Shown one piece after another: positions 33,655 through 45,777 of a stretch of DNA of 64,000 bases. The notes beneath the pieces were generated by a model. That model did not search any database and was not told the DNA's origin. It worked only from the letters and a program-made list of their open reading frames with translations. This DNA is from Myotis daubentonii. Lineage: Eukaryota > Chordata > Mammalia > Chiroptera > Vespertilionidae. Positions within the stretch are counted from its first letter, which is position 1. Every line of letters begins with the position of its first letter. The stretch lies in NCBI RefSeq assembly GCF_963259705.1, contig NC_081841.1, forward strand, positions 87,433,063 through 87,497,062, in the 5' to 3' direction. Position numbers and translations under genes: made by a program.

Positions 33655-33765
33655 TATTAAGATTTTACCATTCTTTTTCTTTCATTTTTCTTCTTAAGTG
33701 CAGGACAATTGTACTTCCAATGTCCTGATTTTTACAATATCTGCAAATGTCTAAATGCAAATGGG
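33655..33765 (-). pseudogene. Retroviral gag nucleocapsid zinc-knuckle remnant
   Basis: The minus strand at about 33755-33690 encodes a Cys-x2-Cys start in one frame. After a single-base deletion, the Gly-His-Trp...Asn-Cys-Pro continuation lies in the next frame, giving the CX2CX4HX4C spacing of retroviral nucleocapsid. A lysine-rich tail follows. It is broken by the frameshift and stops. LTR copy 2 is inserted just downstream in the retroviral sense. Confidence 0.75.
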
Positions 33766-34660
33766 AAGGGGTCTGAGAGGACTTTGATTTTTCTTCTAAT
33801 TTCTGTCCTTCCATGCGATTAAGAGAATCTTAAAGACTAGCGATTATAAAAAAGAGAGCTCTCTAAGAAAAATATTTCTTTCTTTTTAATTTAGAGGTTT
33901 TTCCAAATAAAAGGATCCATCATCTGGCCTTGGTGGTAGAATCTATAGCAATTTAAAACCAAAACTATGGATGCAAGAGGCATCCCCAAAGGAGAGTGAG
34001 AAAAGATGCACAAGAAAGTTTATTCACAGAGTTAGCCTAGGAAAGAGAGGAAGCCCTGTCTTTAAATAGCTGTTCCCAAACACATGGAATCACGCGCTTT
34101 CCCCACTTGAACATGAGGTTTAAGATTCCCAAAGATTAGATTCACAGCTAAATTGGCTGCCCACCAGATGCATATGCATCACCCAACTGGTGTAGATAAT
34201 AGACCATCTCTGAGAGGAACAAGATAGATACAGAAAACTCCTTTGAGTGCTTTTCATGTCTGGAGAGAGCAAGGTACACCCTCCGGATGGTATAGGCCAG
34301 AGAAAACGTTCATAAGGCCAACATCGCAGGGCATATGTATCAGAAGACAAAAGAAAAGAAAGCAGAGACAGAGAAAAACAAAACCCATGAGTTCTCATTC
34401 CAAGTAACCAAGAGTCTCTAGCCTAAGAGACTAGTTTCACAAAAATTTTCTCTGCCAATCTAAATTTAAAAGACAGAAAAAGATTCTCACCACTTTTGTT
34501 TCCACCAGATCCTGCAGACAGAGATCTGGGGGTGTGCTGGTATAGTTAAGAATCCTTAGCTTCTGCCGGCTTGAGTCAGATGCCCAGCATCTCCTCATCT
34601 GCAGCAGCCTCCTCGGGAAGCTCAAGATTCCAGCCAGTGAGTTTATTCTGCTCACAGGAG
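33766..34660 (-). other. Probable upstream gag/leader of the ERV, possible 5' LTR end
   Basis: No intact frame. A minus-strand AATAAA near 34640 followed by pyrimidine-rich sequence could be R/U5. No primer-binding site confidently seen. Confidence 0.3.
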
Positions 34661-35364
34661 GATCATGGAAATGGTGCTAATTTCTTATATCCATGGCTGT
34701 TAGCGAATGATAGAGGCCCATGAGATGTACTTTTCTTTATCAACTTTGTGCTGGGAAAAAGTGTTTTGCATGAACATAGAAAACTTTGGAATGTTCTTTC
34801 TCAGAACTTTCGCCCCCCTCCTCCCCGCTGCCCAAGTTCCATATAACCATTTTCTCCTAGGTGTGAGTTATTTTTGGATTCAAATGTTCTTATGCTATTT
34901 AAAAAGGTCTCTAACTGACTTTGCACCCCAGGAAAGATTGGAGAAGAGGGACTGATTTCTCAGGGGCTGGGTAAATTCACAATTTTCTTGGGGAAAGAAT
35001 TAAACTCTTATTATAATTGATGAGGTAAAAATTTAAGATCTTCTTTTGGCTCCATTAATATTTAATTGACTATGTCGCTTCAATGTCAGAAATATAATAA
35101 ATAAGTTATAGAAATAGATATTTGGATTATTTTAGGCGAGGTACATTTAAAGTATTATTCAAACAACTTAGCAATTCCTGCTAAGAGTACCAAATGATGA
35201 TCTAGTATTTTGTGGTTGTCAAAGCCGTAAGTCTATTGTCAATATAGACCCCTTACATGTAATTCATCACTTAAATCTTACCCATTTTATCTCCCACATA
35301 TTCCTTGTATATGTCCCTTTCTCTCTGGTCTCACTGCTACTGCTCTAGTTCAAGCTTTTATTAT
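34661..35364. other. No recognised feature
   Basis: Unique AT-rich sequence. Confidence 0.4.
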
Positions 35365-36475
35365 TTTTTTTACATTTATTTTGACATAATTTCAGATTTT
35401 AAAACATTGCAAAATAGTAGAACTCACATGTATCCTTCATGCAAATTCCCCAAATGTTACCATTTTATCACATTTCATTTTTTCATTGCTTTCTCTCTAT
35501 GTATTTTTCCTGATCTATTTGAGAGCAGATCCGAGACATCTTTACCCTCCCTAATAATACCTCATATTATATTTCTAAAAAGAAGGACTTTTTATTACAT
35601 AACCACAGTACAAGAATCAAAAATTGGGAAAGTAACATTGATATAATGCTATCATCTGATTTAAAGACCTAATTCAGATTTCACCAGTTGCCGTGACCTT
35701 TGCAGCGGGGTTCAGGATCTGAAGGAGGGGCTGACTCACAAATGAAAATGCTATACAGGAAATATGAATTTAGAAGGCATTGGGGGCCAGGTGGAGTCTC
35801 TTTCTTGAAGAGACACACGGACTTCTGGCCTGGTCAGCCTTTTATTTACTTGAATATGCATTTGCCCTTTAGCAATGCGTTATAGGCATATCAAAGGTAA
35901 AGTCTGGTAAACAGTAAAAGGATTATCAGGTTAGGGAATTGCTCTGAGCCACCACTATCTCAACACGGAACAATTGTGCTTCGTGTCAGCCCTGCTAATG
36001 CCCAAGGTCCATCAGCCTTCTGCATTCCTTGGTGCACTCCTGTGACAGTATTGGCAAGTGGTGGCTTCCCACAGCCAGTATGTCCCATATATCCTTGCAG
36101 CAGAAGAAAATCCTGTATCATGCCCTGCATTCAGTTGTCATGTCTCTTTAGCCCCCTTTTACCAGGATCAATTCCTTAGTCTTTCTTTGTTTCTTATGAC
36201 ATTGACATTTTTGAGCTGGTCAATTATTTTGTAGACTGTCCCTCAATTTGAGTTTATCTGATGGTCTTCATGATCCATTTTAGGTATGCATTTCTGGCAG
36301 GAGTGCCAGTGTTGTGAGGATGTGTTCTCAGTGAATCATGTAGGGAAGCACATGATGTTTATTGTCCCATTACTGGGGATGTCAACTTGATCACCTGGTT
36401 AAGGTAGTCTGCTAGTTTGTCTACTATAAAATTAGTATTTTTACTCTGTAATGAATAAGTATCTTGTGGGTCAGC
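35365..36475. mobile_element. Ancient L1M(E-like) 3' UTR, split by an insertion
   Basis: Left part ('cattgcaaaatagtagaactcacatg', 'agagcagatccgagacatc', 'acataaccacagtacaagaatc') and right part ('cattcagttgtcatgtctctttag', 'acattgacatttttgagctgg', 'gaataagtatcttgtggg') are collinear with an old L1M 3' UTR. The join is interrupted between about 35707 and 36090. Confidence 0.75.
35707..36090 (-). mobile_element. Insertion in the L1M 3' UTR, possible LTR
   Basis: The flanks show a near-duplicate, 'ccttttgcagc'-like on the left ('cctttgcagc', 35697-35706) and 'ccttgcagc' on the right (from about 36093). On the minus strand an AATAAA occurs near 35840 followed by 'ggctgaccaggcc', which suggests an LTR. 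Family and exact ends unknown. Confidence 0.4.
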
Positions 36476-37395
36476 CCTTAATATTTTTCACCAGAAATGC
36501 ATGATAGCTCTGTGTTGGATATCTTCTGTCACCCCTGCCACATCCCCATCCCACCCTTGTCCATCCTGCTGTATGGCCTACAAGATTAACCTGTGTGGAG
36601 TGTGTTATCCGGGTCCTCTGGTTTCTGGTTGGATTTGGTCAGTTGGGAATCCTGTATGACATCTACAGAGGGCTGAGAATGGAGTCTGGGGACCTGTCCC
36701 CTTAGTCTCCTCTCCATAGCTTTCCTGTAGAGCAGGTGATGCTCCTCATTGGAAGGTCAGGGCATCTCTCAGGAGGCAACTCTGGGTTTTATAACTTCCC
36801 CCACCCTTTTGTGTCAAAGCTAGTGGTGGGGCACACATCCCTACAATTTTCCCACACTTTTATAAATTCTCTTTATGTTTCCCAATATGAATTTCATCCA
36901 TTTTCTGCAAGGAGCCTTATGCTATATTCTCTTGTTGCATTGTTACCTTCTTTCTTTCCCATATTCTCTTAGTTGCAGATACTGCTGGTTGTCGATAGTC
37001 CCAATTTTGTCTTGTTCTTAGGGCAATCCTGACCCATAGTGTACTTTTATAGAAAGTACATCCAATGCCACAGGCATCTGTAGCCAGTCCTCTAGCATGC
37101 CTGGGGACTTTCCCTCACTCCCACATCTCTGGCATAATTTGTGCCAGCAGACTTCCTAGCTTCCTTTCAGGGTGGAGTCCTCCACTGATCTATTTTTTTT
37201 TTTTTTTTACTAGAACTCTGCTTCACTCTGCCAACTGCTTTCTCCACAATGCTGGATCATCATGCCCAGACTCCCACATATTTTCTGGGATCCTGTTTGG
37301 AATAGAATGCTTTCCCAGGTGGGCCATCATTCTTCAGTTTGCCCAACCAGCCTCTCTCCATAATTTTTCACCTTGTTTCTCCCTCCACTCTCCAT
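36476..37395. other. Unassigned, some old LTR-like wording
   Basis: 'gtcctctggtttctggttggatttggtcag' (about 36613) resembles the LTR-like text at 37430 ('cttctggctgggcttggccaatgg'). No gene supported. A T-rich run sits at 37191-37210. Confidence 0.35.
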
Positions 37396-37795
37396 AGTGA
37401 TGTTTATGTACCTACCAACCCTTATCTTCTGGCTTCTGGCTGGGCTTGGCCAATGGGGGAACCCTGGTGGGAGATACCAGGGAATGACTATGTGATATGA
37501 GGGTATTTATATCACTAGCTTCTTCCCTCCTGGATTACCTTGAGCTGTTCACTTTCTTCCACTGAATGTCAGAGCTCTTCTCCAGGTGGTTTTCTGCTTC
37601 CACATTCCAGAATTGCTTCCACTCCTCACGACTTCTGGCTTAAGGATGGTTACAGCTTGGCTGGGTACAGGGGTTTTCCATTTTCCCGTGTGGCTTATTA
37701 ATACCTTTAGAATAGTCCCTCTACCAAACCACTTTGAATTATTCTAATCTGAGTGTAACAACTGCTTTCTCTGAAACCCTGACTGATACAGGTTC
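37396..37795 (+). mobile_element. Ancient mammalian LTR-like element
   Basis: Contains 'cttctggctgggcttggccaatgg', 'gagggtatttatatcac' (TATA-like), 'ccttgagctgttc' and ends 'ccctgactgataca', the typical terminus of old ERVL/MaLR-type LTRs. Family not named. Confidence 0.55.
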
Positions 37796-39285
37796 TATGG
37801 CAATAGACACATCTGTCTTGGCAGATCATCTAGTGTCTGATACTCATTTTGCCAGACTTTACCTGCTCAGTGCAGCTCAGATACTGATGATTGCTGCAAC
37901 CAAGCTGGAGGATCACTGTGCCCTTCTGGACTAGTCATTTAACTGTAGATTACCTGCTTGGGCACCAGTACTATACCTGGGTCAGTTTCCCCCAGCTTTG
38001 TCCATGCCCAGTCCTGGCCTGATTCCCCTCATCACTTACACTGTTGAAGTATCAGCGTGCCTTGCAGCAGAAGCAATGCTTGCCCACATGCAAACACAAA
38101 TCTCCCTGTTTGTAAGCTACACGAGACAAACTTTCAGTCTAGATCTGCCCCTTATTATGGTAGGACAGACCCCAGAAAAGTAGCCTTCTAATCCAATTCT
38201 TATATGGATGCAAAGATGTATCTAAAATATTTATCTGTAAACTAACAAGGACATGCTTTTCAATATGATTCTATAATAAAGTTTCTACAGTTAAATTTGT
38301 GGTTGTTTTAGATATTGAAAAATGAGTAAAAATGAGCTTCATTTTGCTAGGATTCACTGCCAAGAAAACCCTGTACCATGATAACTCTATATGTCTCTCT
38401 ATCTATGTAGACATTTAAAAGTGTTTTAAAAATTGAGCTAGTAGCTCATATAATATTTTACTTAATATTTTATATTATTATGCTTTAATATTTTTAATTT
38501 TTAGCTTACTGTTGTTTTAAGATAATAAAACTTCACATAATCCAGAAATGTGTCTTTGTGAGTATATTAAATTGTGCCAGGTACACAGGATAATTTGTAG
38601 AAGAAATGTCCTAAATTACAATATGTTACTTTGAGGCATTTTTGGTTCAGATTACATCATGAAATTATTATATTTAGAATTTTCTGGTCTGTTATTTTAA
38701 TAGTATGTTAACTTGTTTGTTGGTAATGTGTAAACCCTATACCTTATTCAGGGATATTACCTGCTATGACATTTTGGATTTGCTAATTGTACTCAATTTT
38801 GAGGTGGTAGGCTTGTGATTTGGCAGGCTTTGCTATTTGTCTTGTGTTAAATGATTGATGGTCTAAGTCCAGTTCCTAATGGGTTTGTGTTTATTTCTGT
38901 TGAGGTTGGCATTAATAGGTCTTCTCAGAAAAGATGCCAAGGACTGACCTGGAATAGACTCTAAATTAATTTTCAGCTTTGAAGATGTTACTTCTAGGTC
39001 AGGATTGAGGCCAACTAGTAGCACAATGGAATGGAGCAGATTTATTGTCACTGCTGTGCTTTTTCCTGCCCTGCTAATTAGCGGGGGCTATCAAAACTAG
39101 TCAAAGATTTTAAATAAATTCATTAGTTAGAAGGTTAGCAGCATCTAGAATCTCACTTGGAATTTTTAAAGCTCAATCCACTTATACTAAAGATAGATAG
39201 AGGAGGAATTTTCTATAGAGTTCATAAGCACTTGTGTGGATTCCCAATTATAGCCAGTGCTTTAATATTGAGAGACTAGTTGTAC
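37796..39285. other. No recognised feature
   Basis: Unique-looking, AT-rich from about 38200 onward. Confidence 0.45.
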
Positions 39286-39600
39286 TGTTTCCCCTCCCCT
39301 CAATTTTATTGTGGAATATTTGACAAATATAATTGTATATATTTATACAATGTGATGATCACATATATATTGTGGAATGATTACCAATATCAAGATAACA
39401 CACCTATCACCTCACATAGTTCTCTCTCTCTTTTTTTTTGGAGAATGATTAAGATCTACTCTTAGTAACTTTCAAGTATACAATACTGTGTTACTAACTA
39501 TAGTCCCCATGCTGTACATTAGATCCTCAGAACTTATTCTTATTATAGCTGAAAGTTTGTATCCTTTGACCTACATCTCTTTTATCTGTGCCATCTATTT
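39286..39600 (+). mobile_element. L1MB-like 3' UTR fragment
   Basis: 'atgtgatgatcacatatatattgtgg', 'acctatcacctcacatagttctc', 'aagatctactcttagtaactttcaagtatacaatac', 'atgctgtacattagatcctcagaac' follow an old L1 3' UTR in order. Confidence 0.85.
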
Positions 39601-41235
39601 GGTCCTTCTTTGCTATTCTTGCAGTTACCAAAGAATAAGTAGAAATACAAGAAATCATTTAGGGGCAGAAGAGCCTGAAATAAATGGATAAAATTAGTTT
39701 TTAGTATTATGAGTGACATTATATTAGGTATAGTATTTCCACCCAGTTAATTCAAGAGCTGCCTACATCTGTTTGCCATTTGAAGTAGAAGCATAGAATA
39801 TTAATGCTTGAAGGAACCTTAGAAAAGATTTGTTGGTTCAACCCTGATTTATAGATTAGGAAAGGACTTGGACAATTCACAGCTTCACTAGGCCTCAATA
39901 TTCTAATAATATTATCTTATGCTTTAAAACAGTGACTGTGATGAGATGATGTAATAATTCTGTTTGCAGGTACTTTTTTGAAATTGTTGGTAGGGGCAGT
40001 CTAACATTTTATTAATTGTTGTTTTACTTGACCAAGTTCATGGCAATGAAGTAGAGGATAATTGTATAAACATCAGGAGCGTGAAAGAAGTAGAACTAAT
40101 TAAAACATATGGTTTCCTATTCCTGCTGTCTATATTTTATTAAAATTTTTGCTTCTCTACTGCTTGACTTCTTGTAAACTTGGTCTAGTTTATTGCTAAC
40201 CCTCGAACTGGGAATCTATGCTGTTTAACTTTGTTGTGTTATACAATATAGAAGGCAAGTGGAAAAATAAAAAGGAGCCTTGTGCTAAATGAGATTTGGA
40301 CTCTCCCAGACATCTTTATCTAGTGGTGCAAACCAACCTGCTAATGGAAACACTGAAAGTCCTGTGCCCGTATCTTAGCTTCCAGATATAATGTGGCTGT
40401 GAAGTGGCAGGGGCAGGAAAAAGTATCAGTTCATTTATAGAAACCTTTCCTGCTGTTTTGATATCTGAAAATTGAAAGCTGAAGCTTTAATCACTGACAG
40501 TGAGAATATTGTTATGATGCTAATTCTCAAGCAGGTTCCATTCTATCAGTTATGCTGTGGTAGAACTCTATCCCTTCGTCCACCCAGATGACACAAACAT
40601 AAGATGATGCCATGACCTGGAAAATAACTTCTTCTCAGATTGAACGCTTAGGTGACAAAGTGACAATATATGGATTCATGGACTAGGCAGCAGTGGGGCC
40701 TTTTGATAACAGAATTGAGAAACTGCATTGCTACTCTAATTTGGTCTGCCCCTAAAGTAGGTTACTAGTTTCACGTTAGGGCTAAAGTCCATTTAAATAA
40801 ACATGAGAACCCTGGCTGAAAATGCCTCCCAACTCCTAATAGTGACTTACCCCGACTAATGGAGCTGAGCCCTAGGCATTTGCACCCCACCTCACTTCCT
40901 TAATCAACCAACCTGCAGGTTTTTCACACGTGATAATTGAAACACTAAAATATTGAGGCCAGGGAAAAACTAGTCCCCAGCTAATGCTGAGTATGTTTGG
41001 CATGCTGCTGATACCATCCTGAGGCACCAACTGACTGACACCGGCTTTAGGAAACACAATAATTTTCAAGCCTAAGGACTAGAAACCTGTTTTGGGTCTT
41101 TTAACTTGACGTTATTATATCAAATTTAGTTTTGTGATATCTGTGAACTGTCATAACTAATTGCCTTAGTTTCTGAAAATGTGGCTTTAAAGCAGAAGAA
41201 TATCAATGACTAGTTATGAAAAATTATATTACTAA
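39601..41235. other. Unassigned; possible old SINE at 39785-39900
   Basis: 'agcatagaatattaatgcttgaaggaaccttagaaaag' with 'gatttatagattaggaaaggac' resembles an ancient SINE. The remainder is unique-looking. Confidence 0.4.
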
Positions 41236-41445
41236 TGTCTTACATTTGTAAAATGATTTTACATGCATTTTCTCTGATTTTCCTAATAATCCAGCAGGGC
41301 AGGCCAGCAGATATTCCCCCCCCCCCTATTTTACTGATAAAAAAAACTGAGAGCTTGAAAGGCTGAGAGGTTTTCCCAGGGACACTACAAAGCTGATACC
41401 CGATATTCTGGCTTCTTATCCACTGCCTTTCCACTGTGCTGCACT
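41236..41445 (-). repeat. MIR SINE, antisense
   Basis: 'ttttactgataaaaaaaactgagagcttgaaaggc' with 'gacactacaaagctgatacccg' is reverse-complement MIR. A poly-C run interrupts it at 41318-41327. Confidence 0.75.
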
Positions 41446-41471
41446 GGCTGTCTGAGAGAGACAGACTTCTA

Positions 41472-41494
41472 CCAGCCAGCCAGCCAGCCAGCCA
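41472..41494. repeat. (CCAG)n microsatellite
   Basis: Five CCAG units. Confidence 0.9.
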
Positions 41495-41774
41495 GTTGAT
41501 CAGCTAAAAAGGACAGAGCACAGAGTATCGACACTGTACTAGTAATTGTATCAAAGGTATATATTGTTTTTCTCTTTGTAAATCTAAAATGACTAGGTAA
41601 ATAATTCCTGTTGATTAAAGAGTATGTAATATCCTGAACAATTTGGGTAAAAAAAATTACATTTCATGTTGTGCAGAGGCATATAATTTTAAAATATTTT
41701 TGTTAAGATTTTCAATAAGACTATTATTTTAATTGCTTTTTGGTGAATAAAATGACTCAACTTCCTGAAAGACT

Positions 41775-41776
<2 letters not shown>

Positions 41777-41821
<45 letters not shown>
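41777..41821. repeat. (TG)n microsatellite
   Basis: About 22 TG units. Confidence 0.98.
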
Positions 41822-41822
<1 letters not shown>

Positions 41823-41929
41823 TGTAGCCCAGTTTTCTGCATTTGTTAAAAATAAAGTTCCCATTTAGAAATCAGAAAGGCCAATCATTTTTGGTCAAGG
41901 AAAGGGGAACATGAAAAAACATAGAATGA

Positions 41930-41993
41930 GAAAAGAAGAAAGAAAGAAAGACAGACAGACAGAAAGAAAGAAAGGCAGGAAGAAAGAAAGAAA
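41930..41993. repeat. (GAAA)n/(GACA)n imperfect microsatellite
   Basis: Purine-rich tract of GAAA units with embedded GACA units. Confidence 0.9.
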
Positions 41994-42390
41994 TGGAAAA
42001 CTATACTAATAGTAGAAGTCTGAAATCAAGAGTTTTGTCAAATACTTATTCTGTAATTTTAAATGTCAGATAATACACAGACATTAACTTTGCTAGTCAT
42101 AGACATCTTAAGCATATTCCAACTCTGCTTTCTATAATTTCTATATTGTGTTGAGTTTTTGCTCCCTGAAATCTTCTTCTTTCTTTCTCATAAATGTAAT
42201 TTCACATCTGGTATGGCATTTGCATTACCTGTGCTTCACTCAGCCTATAGGACATTCCACAATATTTATGAAGGATCAGTCTGTCCACTTATTTCTCTGA
42301 CTAAAACTCTAAAATCAAAGATCATACAGCTGAGTTTTAGATTTGAAAAGTAAGCATAGGCATCACCTGATTAAAGTGGGTGCAATCTGA

Positions 42391-42979
42391 TCTAATAAAA
42401 GAGAAACATGCAAATTGACTGCACCTCTGCCACACCCCAAGCCATGCCCATCAGCCAATCAGAGTGACTATATGCAAATTAACCCAACCAAGAAGGCGCC
42501 CGGCAGCCAAGGAGCTGGAGCAAGCAGGAGGCTTGGTTGCACCAGTGATGGAGGAAGCCAAGCCTCCCACCTGCCCTGGCTGGCTGTGGCCTCCATTTAA
42601 GGCAACAAAGTTTCAATTATAGACACTAAATAAATCCCAGATACCTGCTTCCAGCCAGACTCCACTGGGAGCTTGGGTGGCTGGGGCTGTGGCCAGCCTG
42701 CAAACAGCCATCAGCCCCTCACCCAGGCTGGCCAGGCACCCAAGCAGGGACCCACAACCTGAAGGGGCTGTGGCCAGCCTTCCAACAGCCATCAGCTCCT
42801 CACCCAGGCTGGCCAGGCACTCCAGCAGGACTCCCCTCCATGAAGGGGGTGTGGCCAGTCTTAAAATGGCCCTCAGCTCCTCACCCAGGCTTGCCAGGCA
42901 CCCCAGTGGGACCCCCACCCTGATCTGGGACACCCTTCAGGGCAAACCAGCCGGTCCCCACCCATGCACCAGGCCTCTA
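42391..42979 (+). mobile_element. HeliBat-type Helitron, first of a tandem pair (589 bp)
   Basis: Starts 'tctaataaaagagaaacatgc' after A. Its end 'gcaccaggcctcta' lacks the final G of CTAG and runs straight into the next Helitron's 'tcctatataataaaag'. The interior has a second 'tatgcaaattaaccc' word (about 42472) and a three-copy 81 bp minisatellite. Open frames through it arise from the GC-rich repeats. Confidence 0.88.
42683..42925 (+). repeat. 81 bp minisatellite, three copies, inside the Helitron
   Basis: Units start at 42683, 42764 and 42845, each opening 'ggggctgtggccag' (third: 'gggggtgtggccag') and sharing 'cctcacccaggctggccaggcac'. 81 is divisible by three, so all frames stay open across units, which explains the long overlapping ORFs here. 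Confidence 0.93.
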
Positions 42980-43440
42980 TCCTATATAATAAAAGAGTAA
43001 TATGCAAATTGACCCTAACAGCAGAATGACTGGGAATGACTGGTCACTATGACACACACTGACCACCAGGGGGTAGATGCTCAATGCAAGAGCTGCCCCC
43101 TGGTGGTCAGTGCGCTCCCACAGGGGGAGCTCTGCTCAGCCACAAGCCAGGCTGACAGCTGCCAGTACAGCGGTGGTGGTGGGAGCCTCTTCTGCCTCCT
43201 CAGCAGCACTAAGGATATCCGACTGCAGCTTAGGCCTGCTCCCTGCTGGCAAGTGGACATCCCCCGAGTGCTCCTGGGCTGCCAGAGGGATGTCTGACTG
43301 CCAGCTTAGGCCCAATCCCCTGGGGAGTGGGCCTAAGTCAGCAGGTGGTCATCCCCTGAGGTGTCCCAGACTGCGAGAGGGCACAGGCCGGGCTGAGGGA
43401 CCCCCCTGAGTGCACAAATTTTTGTGCACTGGGCCTCTAG
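42980..43440 (+). mobile_element. HeliBat-type Helitron, second of the tandem pair (461 bp)
   Basis: Starts 'tcctatataataaaagagtaatatgc' and ends 'tttgtgcactgggcctctag' before T. The A|T context exists at the outer ends of the whole 1,050 bp pair (A at 42390, T at 43441) and, at the left junction, the A of the first element's CTCTA. Confidence 0.93.
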
Positions 43441-45771
43441 TTAATGTATAACTTTCATAAGTTACCAAGATCTGAATACTGAAGAAGCATCCTACGGATA
43501 GGAAATATTATGCTGACTATACCTAGCCTTAGGAAATTAAAAAACAAACAGATATCATTCACCAGGAAATATCTTAGGGAATTTTACCTATCATATGGGG
43601 TTTACTATATAATAAAGTCAGACACAAACCTCTATTAAACTTGATTCTAAGGCAAATTTTCCCATAAAAATTTTAATTTGTGCTTCCACTGTTGCAAAAC
43701 AAGGTGTGTGATTGGTACCTCCAACTAGAACTCTACTTGTTGAGACAAGCTGGTATTAATACCACAGTTCAGGGAATTATCATTTAAGTAGATTTTTGTG
43801 GGATGCTACAAAGACCTAAACATTAGATAAAACATTGATAAATTACAAAAGGGGTATAATCACAGTTTCTCATGGACTGTATGCTGATAGGAGCACAGAC
43901 TGAATTAATTGGTGAAGGAGTAAAAAATTGTCATAGTAGTTCTCTGTAAATTAAATGAAAGGCAGTGTTGAACAGAGGGGAAGAGGTAGAGATGAGCATT
44001 AAACCTGAATTCTAGATTTCAGGACAGGACATGCACTGATGGAACTCACTCAGAGTCTGGGCGCAGCTGCAGAGTGTCCAAGAGAAGTGCCCATAATTTA
44101 GCATATCAGGAATTCCAGTCAATTAGGTGGAGCATATTGGCAAGATATTATAGTGATTAAAACTCTTGCCCTATTTATTTGCTTATTTGTTTATTTAATT
44201 TTTGTGTCTGTAGATCTTAGGATTCTTGGGTTACTTAAAGGAACACGAAAACTAGTTGGATGAGATTTTCTCAATCACATGATAGTAAAATAAGGTCTTA
44301 TAGTTAAAGCAAATATGAAAGTTTTACAAAGAATTTTAAAAGACGAATATTATAGCCTTCTCCATCCTTCTAATTCCATCCCTCCCTTGTTTATCAGGGT
44401 GGCCCATTTAACAAAAGAACAAGCTTTTCCAAGGACTGAATTATTCTTTGTTACTTACAGCTTTTTAATGTCATGGGATCCTGAGTTATTGGAAGTTTAC
44501 ATATAGATTTCATCAGAGACTGCTGATGATAGCAGAAATGTTCAAAAGTAACTAGTTCAGGTGTCAGAAATAACAAAAGGAACTTAATAAAAGTCACTAT
44601 CTGGCCTTTCTTAGCTCTCTGCCTTGGTGTGACAACAAACTCCTGGTGGAGAACTGGATGAGGGGATTCAGTTCTTCACTTCTTTTCAATATTAAAAATT
44701 TAATCTCTGTAAACTCAGACATGTGAAACCTTAATTTAGCAATATTGTCCAACATTGAGGATGTCTAAAATCAGTCTATGGGCAATGAGTCCCAGGCAAC
44801 TGCTCTGGATTTTAGCCTCAAAATGAGTGGGTCTAATTCAAGACTCATCTGGAGACACAGGAGCAATCATATATGTAATTATATAGAAATGTGTGATTAG
44901 AGGATTGATGTAGTACCTCCCTGACATTGCCTAGAAGCTGATGAGAATTCAATTTTTTACATGGACTGAAGTGAATTTTTTTCCAGCAGGAAGCAAGAAT
45001 GTCTGCTGGGCATCAAGAGTCTAAGGAGCTCTGCTTGTATCTCACCTCTCAAGGTTATCTGTGTAACCTCTCAGATTCTTGCCAAGTAAGGAGGTGTATC
45101 AGTGTTTCTTAGCTTTTTTCTTTTACTCAAACACTTTAAGTAAGTATATAATTTTTCAAAGTACCCTATAAATTAAAAAAGATTAAATGTGCAATATATA
45201 GTACGTGATTTTAAAGGCAAGTAAAATTTTCAGTTTGTATGTCTTTAAAGATTACTGTCTAAATTCCTATTCTTTTTCTTAATATTGGTTTTAAATACAT
45301 TGTACATTAGTCATGATATATGTAAATATACTTTTTAGCTTTATAAGTGTTTGATTTTCTTTAATTTTCCTGAATTTTATTGTATGAGAAAAGGCATAAT
45401 TTATTGATGAAACAATTAAAATAATATGTAATGTTTCATTTGGAACTGAATAGATATTGAATCGTATAGTAAAATTTAACTTCCTATTGTGCATCAAACT
45501 TTGACAAAAATTGTTTTGTACTTATACTTAGAATTCTTACATTTTGTTTTTTAAAAATTGATAGCTTATTTTGGTAATTTTTGCTTTTTATTCTAAATGG
45601 TAGAATAAAAGAGAAGTCTTCAAGCTGCTATTTCCAAGCACTTATGCACAAATAACACATTGAGGGTTCAGAAAGTCTTTTTTCCTTTACCAAATTGTAA
45701 ATCAAATTGAATAAAACATTGCTTTATTCTCTCTTTTCAACAATGTTTTTTAAATTACTAGAGGTGCATTA
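43441..45771. other. No recognised feature
   Basis: AT-rich. Some phrases near 43745 ('accacagttcaggg') echo 32370 in the ERV interior, but the match is too short to call. No gene supported. Confidence 0.4.
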
Positions 45772-45777
45772 ATGTTC

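Larger units (their letters stand above)
23540..34660 (-). mobile_element. Decayed class I endogenous retrovirus, interrupted
   Basis: Two independently recognised retroviral remnants lie on the minus strand in gag-then-pol order: a gag zinc-knuckle segment near 33.7 kb and an integrase segment near 24.6 kb. The 9 kb gap is largely explained by the L1 at 26821-30986 and the solo LTR at 32916-33629. Sequence upstream of gag (34500-34660) has an AATAAA on the minus strand and may be a 5' LTR/leader. The 23540-24450 side may hold env remnants, but I recognise none. All frames are broken by stops and indels. Treating it as one provirus is an inference from order and orientation. Confidence 0.55.

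Noticed and set aside
42613..43409. Overlapping ORFs of 80-110 codons in the Helitron pair
   Set aside because: Products of GC-rich Helitron sequence and the 81 bp repeat; no recognised domain.
43680..43800. Second ERV copy homologous to 32340-32400
   Set aside because: The shared phrase around 'accacagttcagg' is too short and the flanks do not align convincingly by eye.
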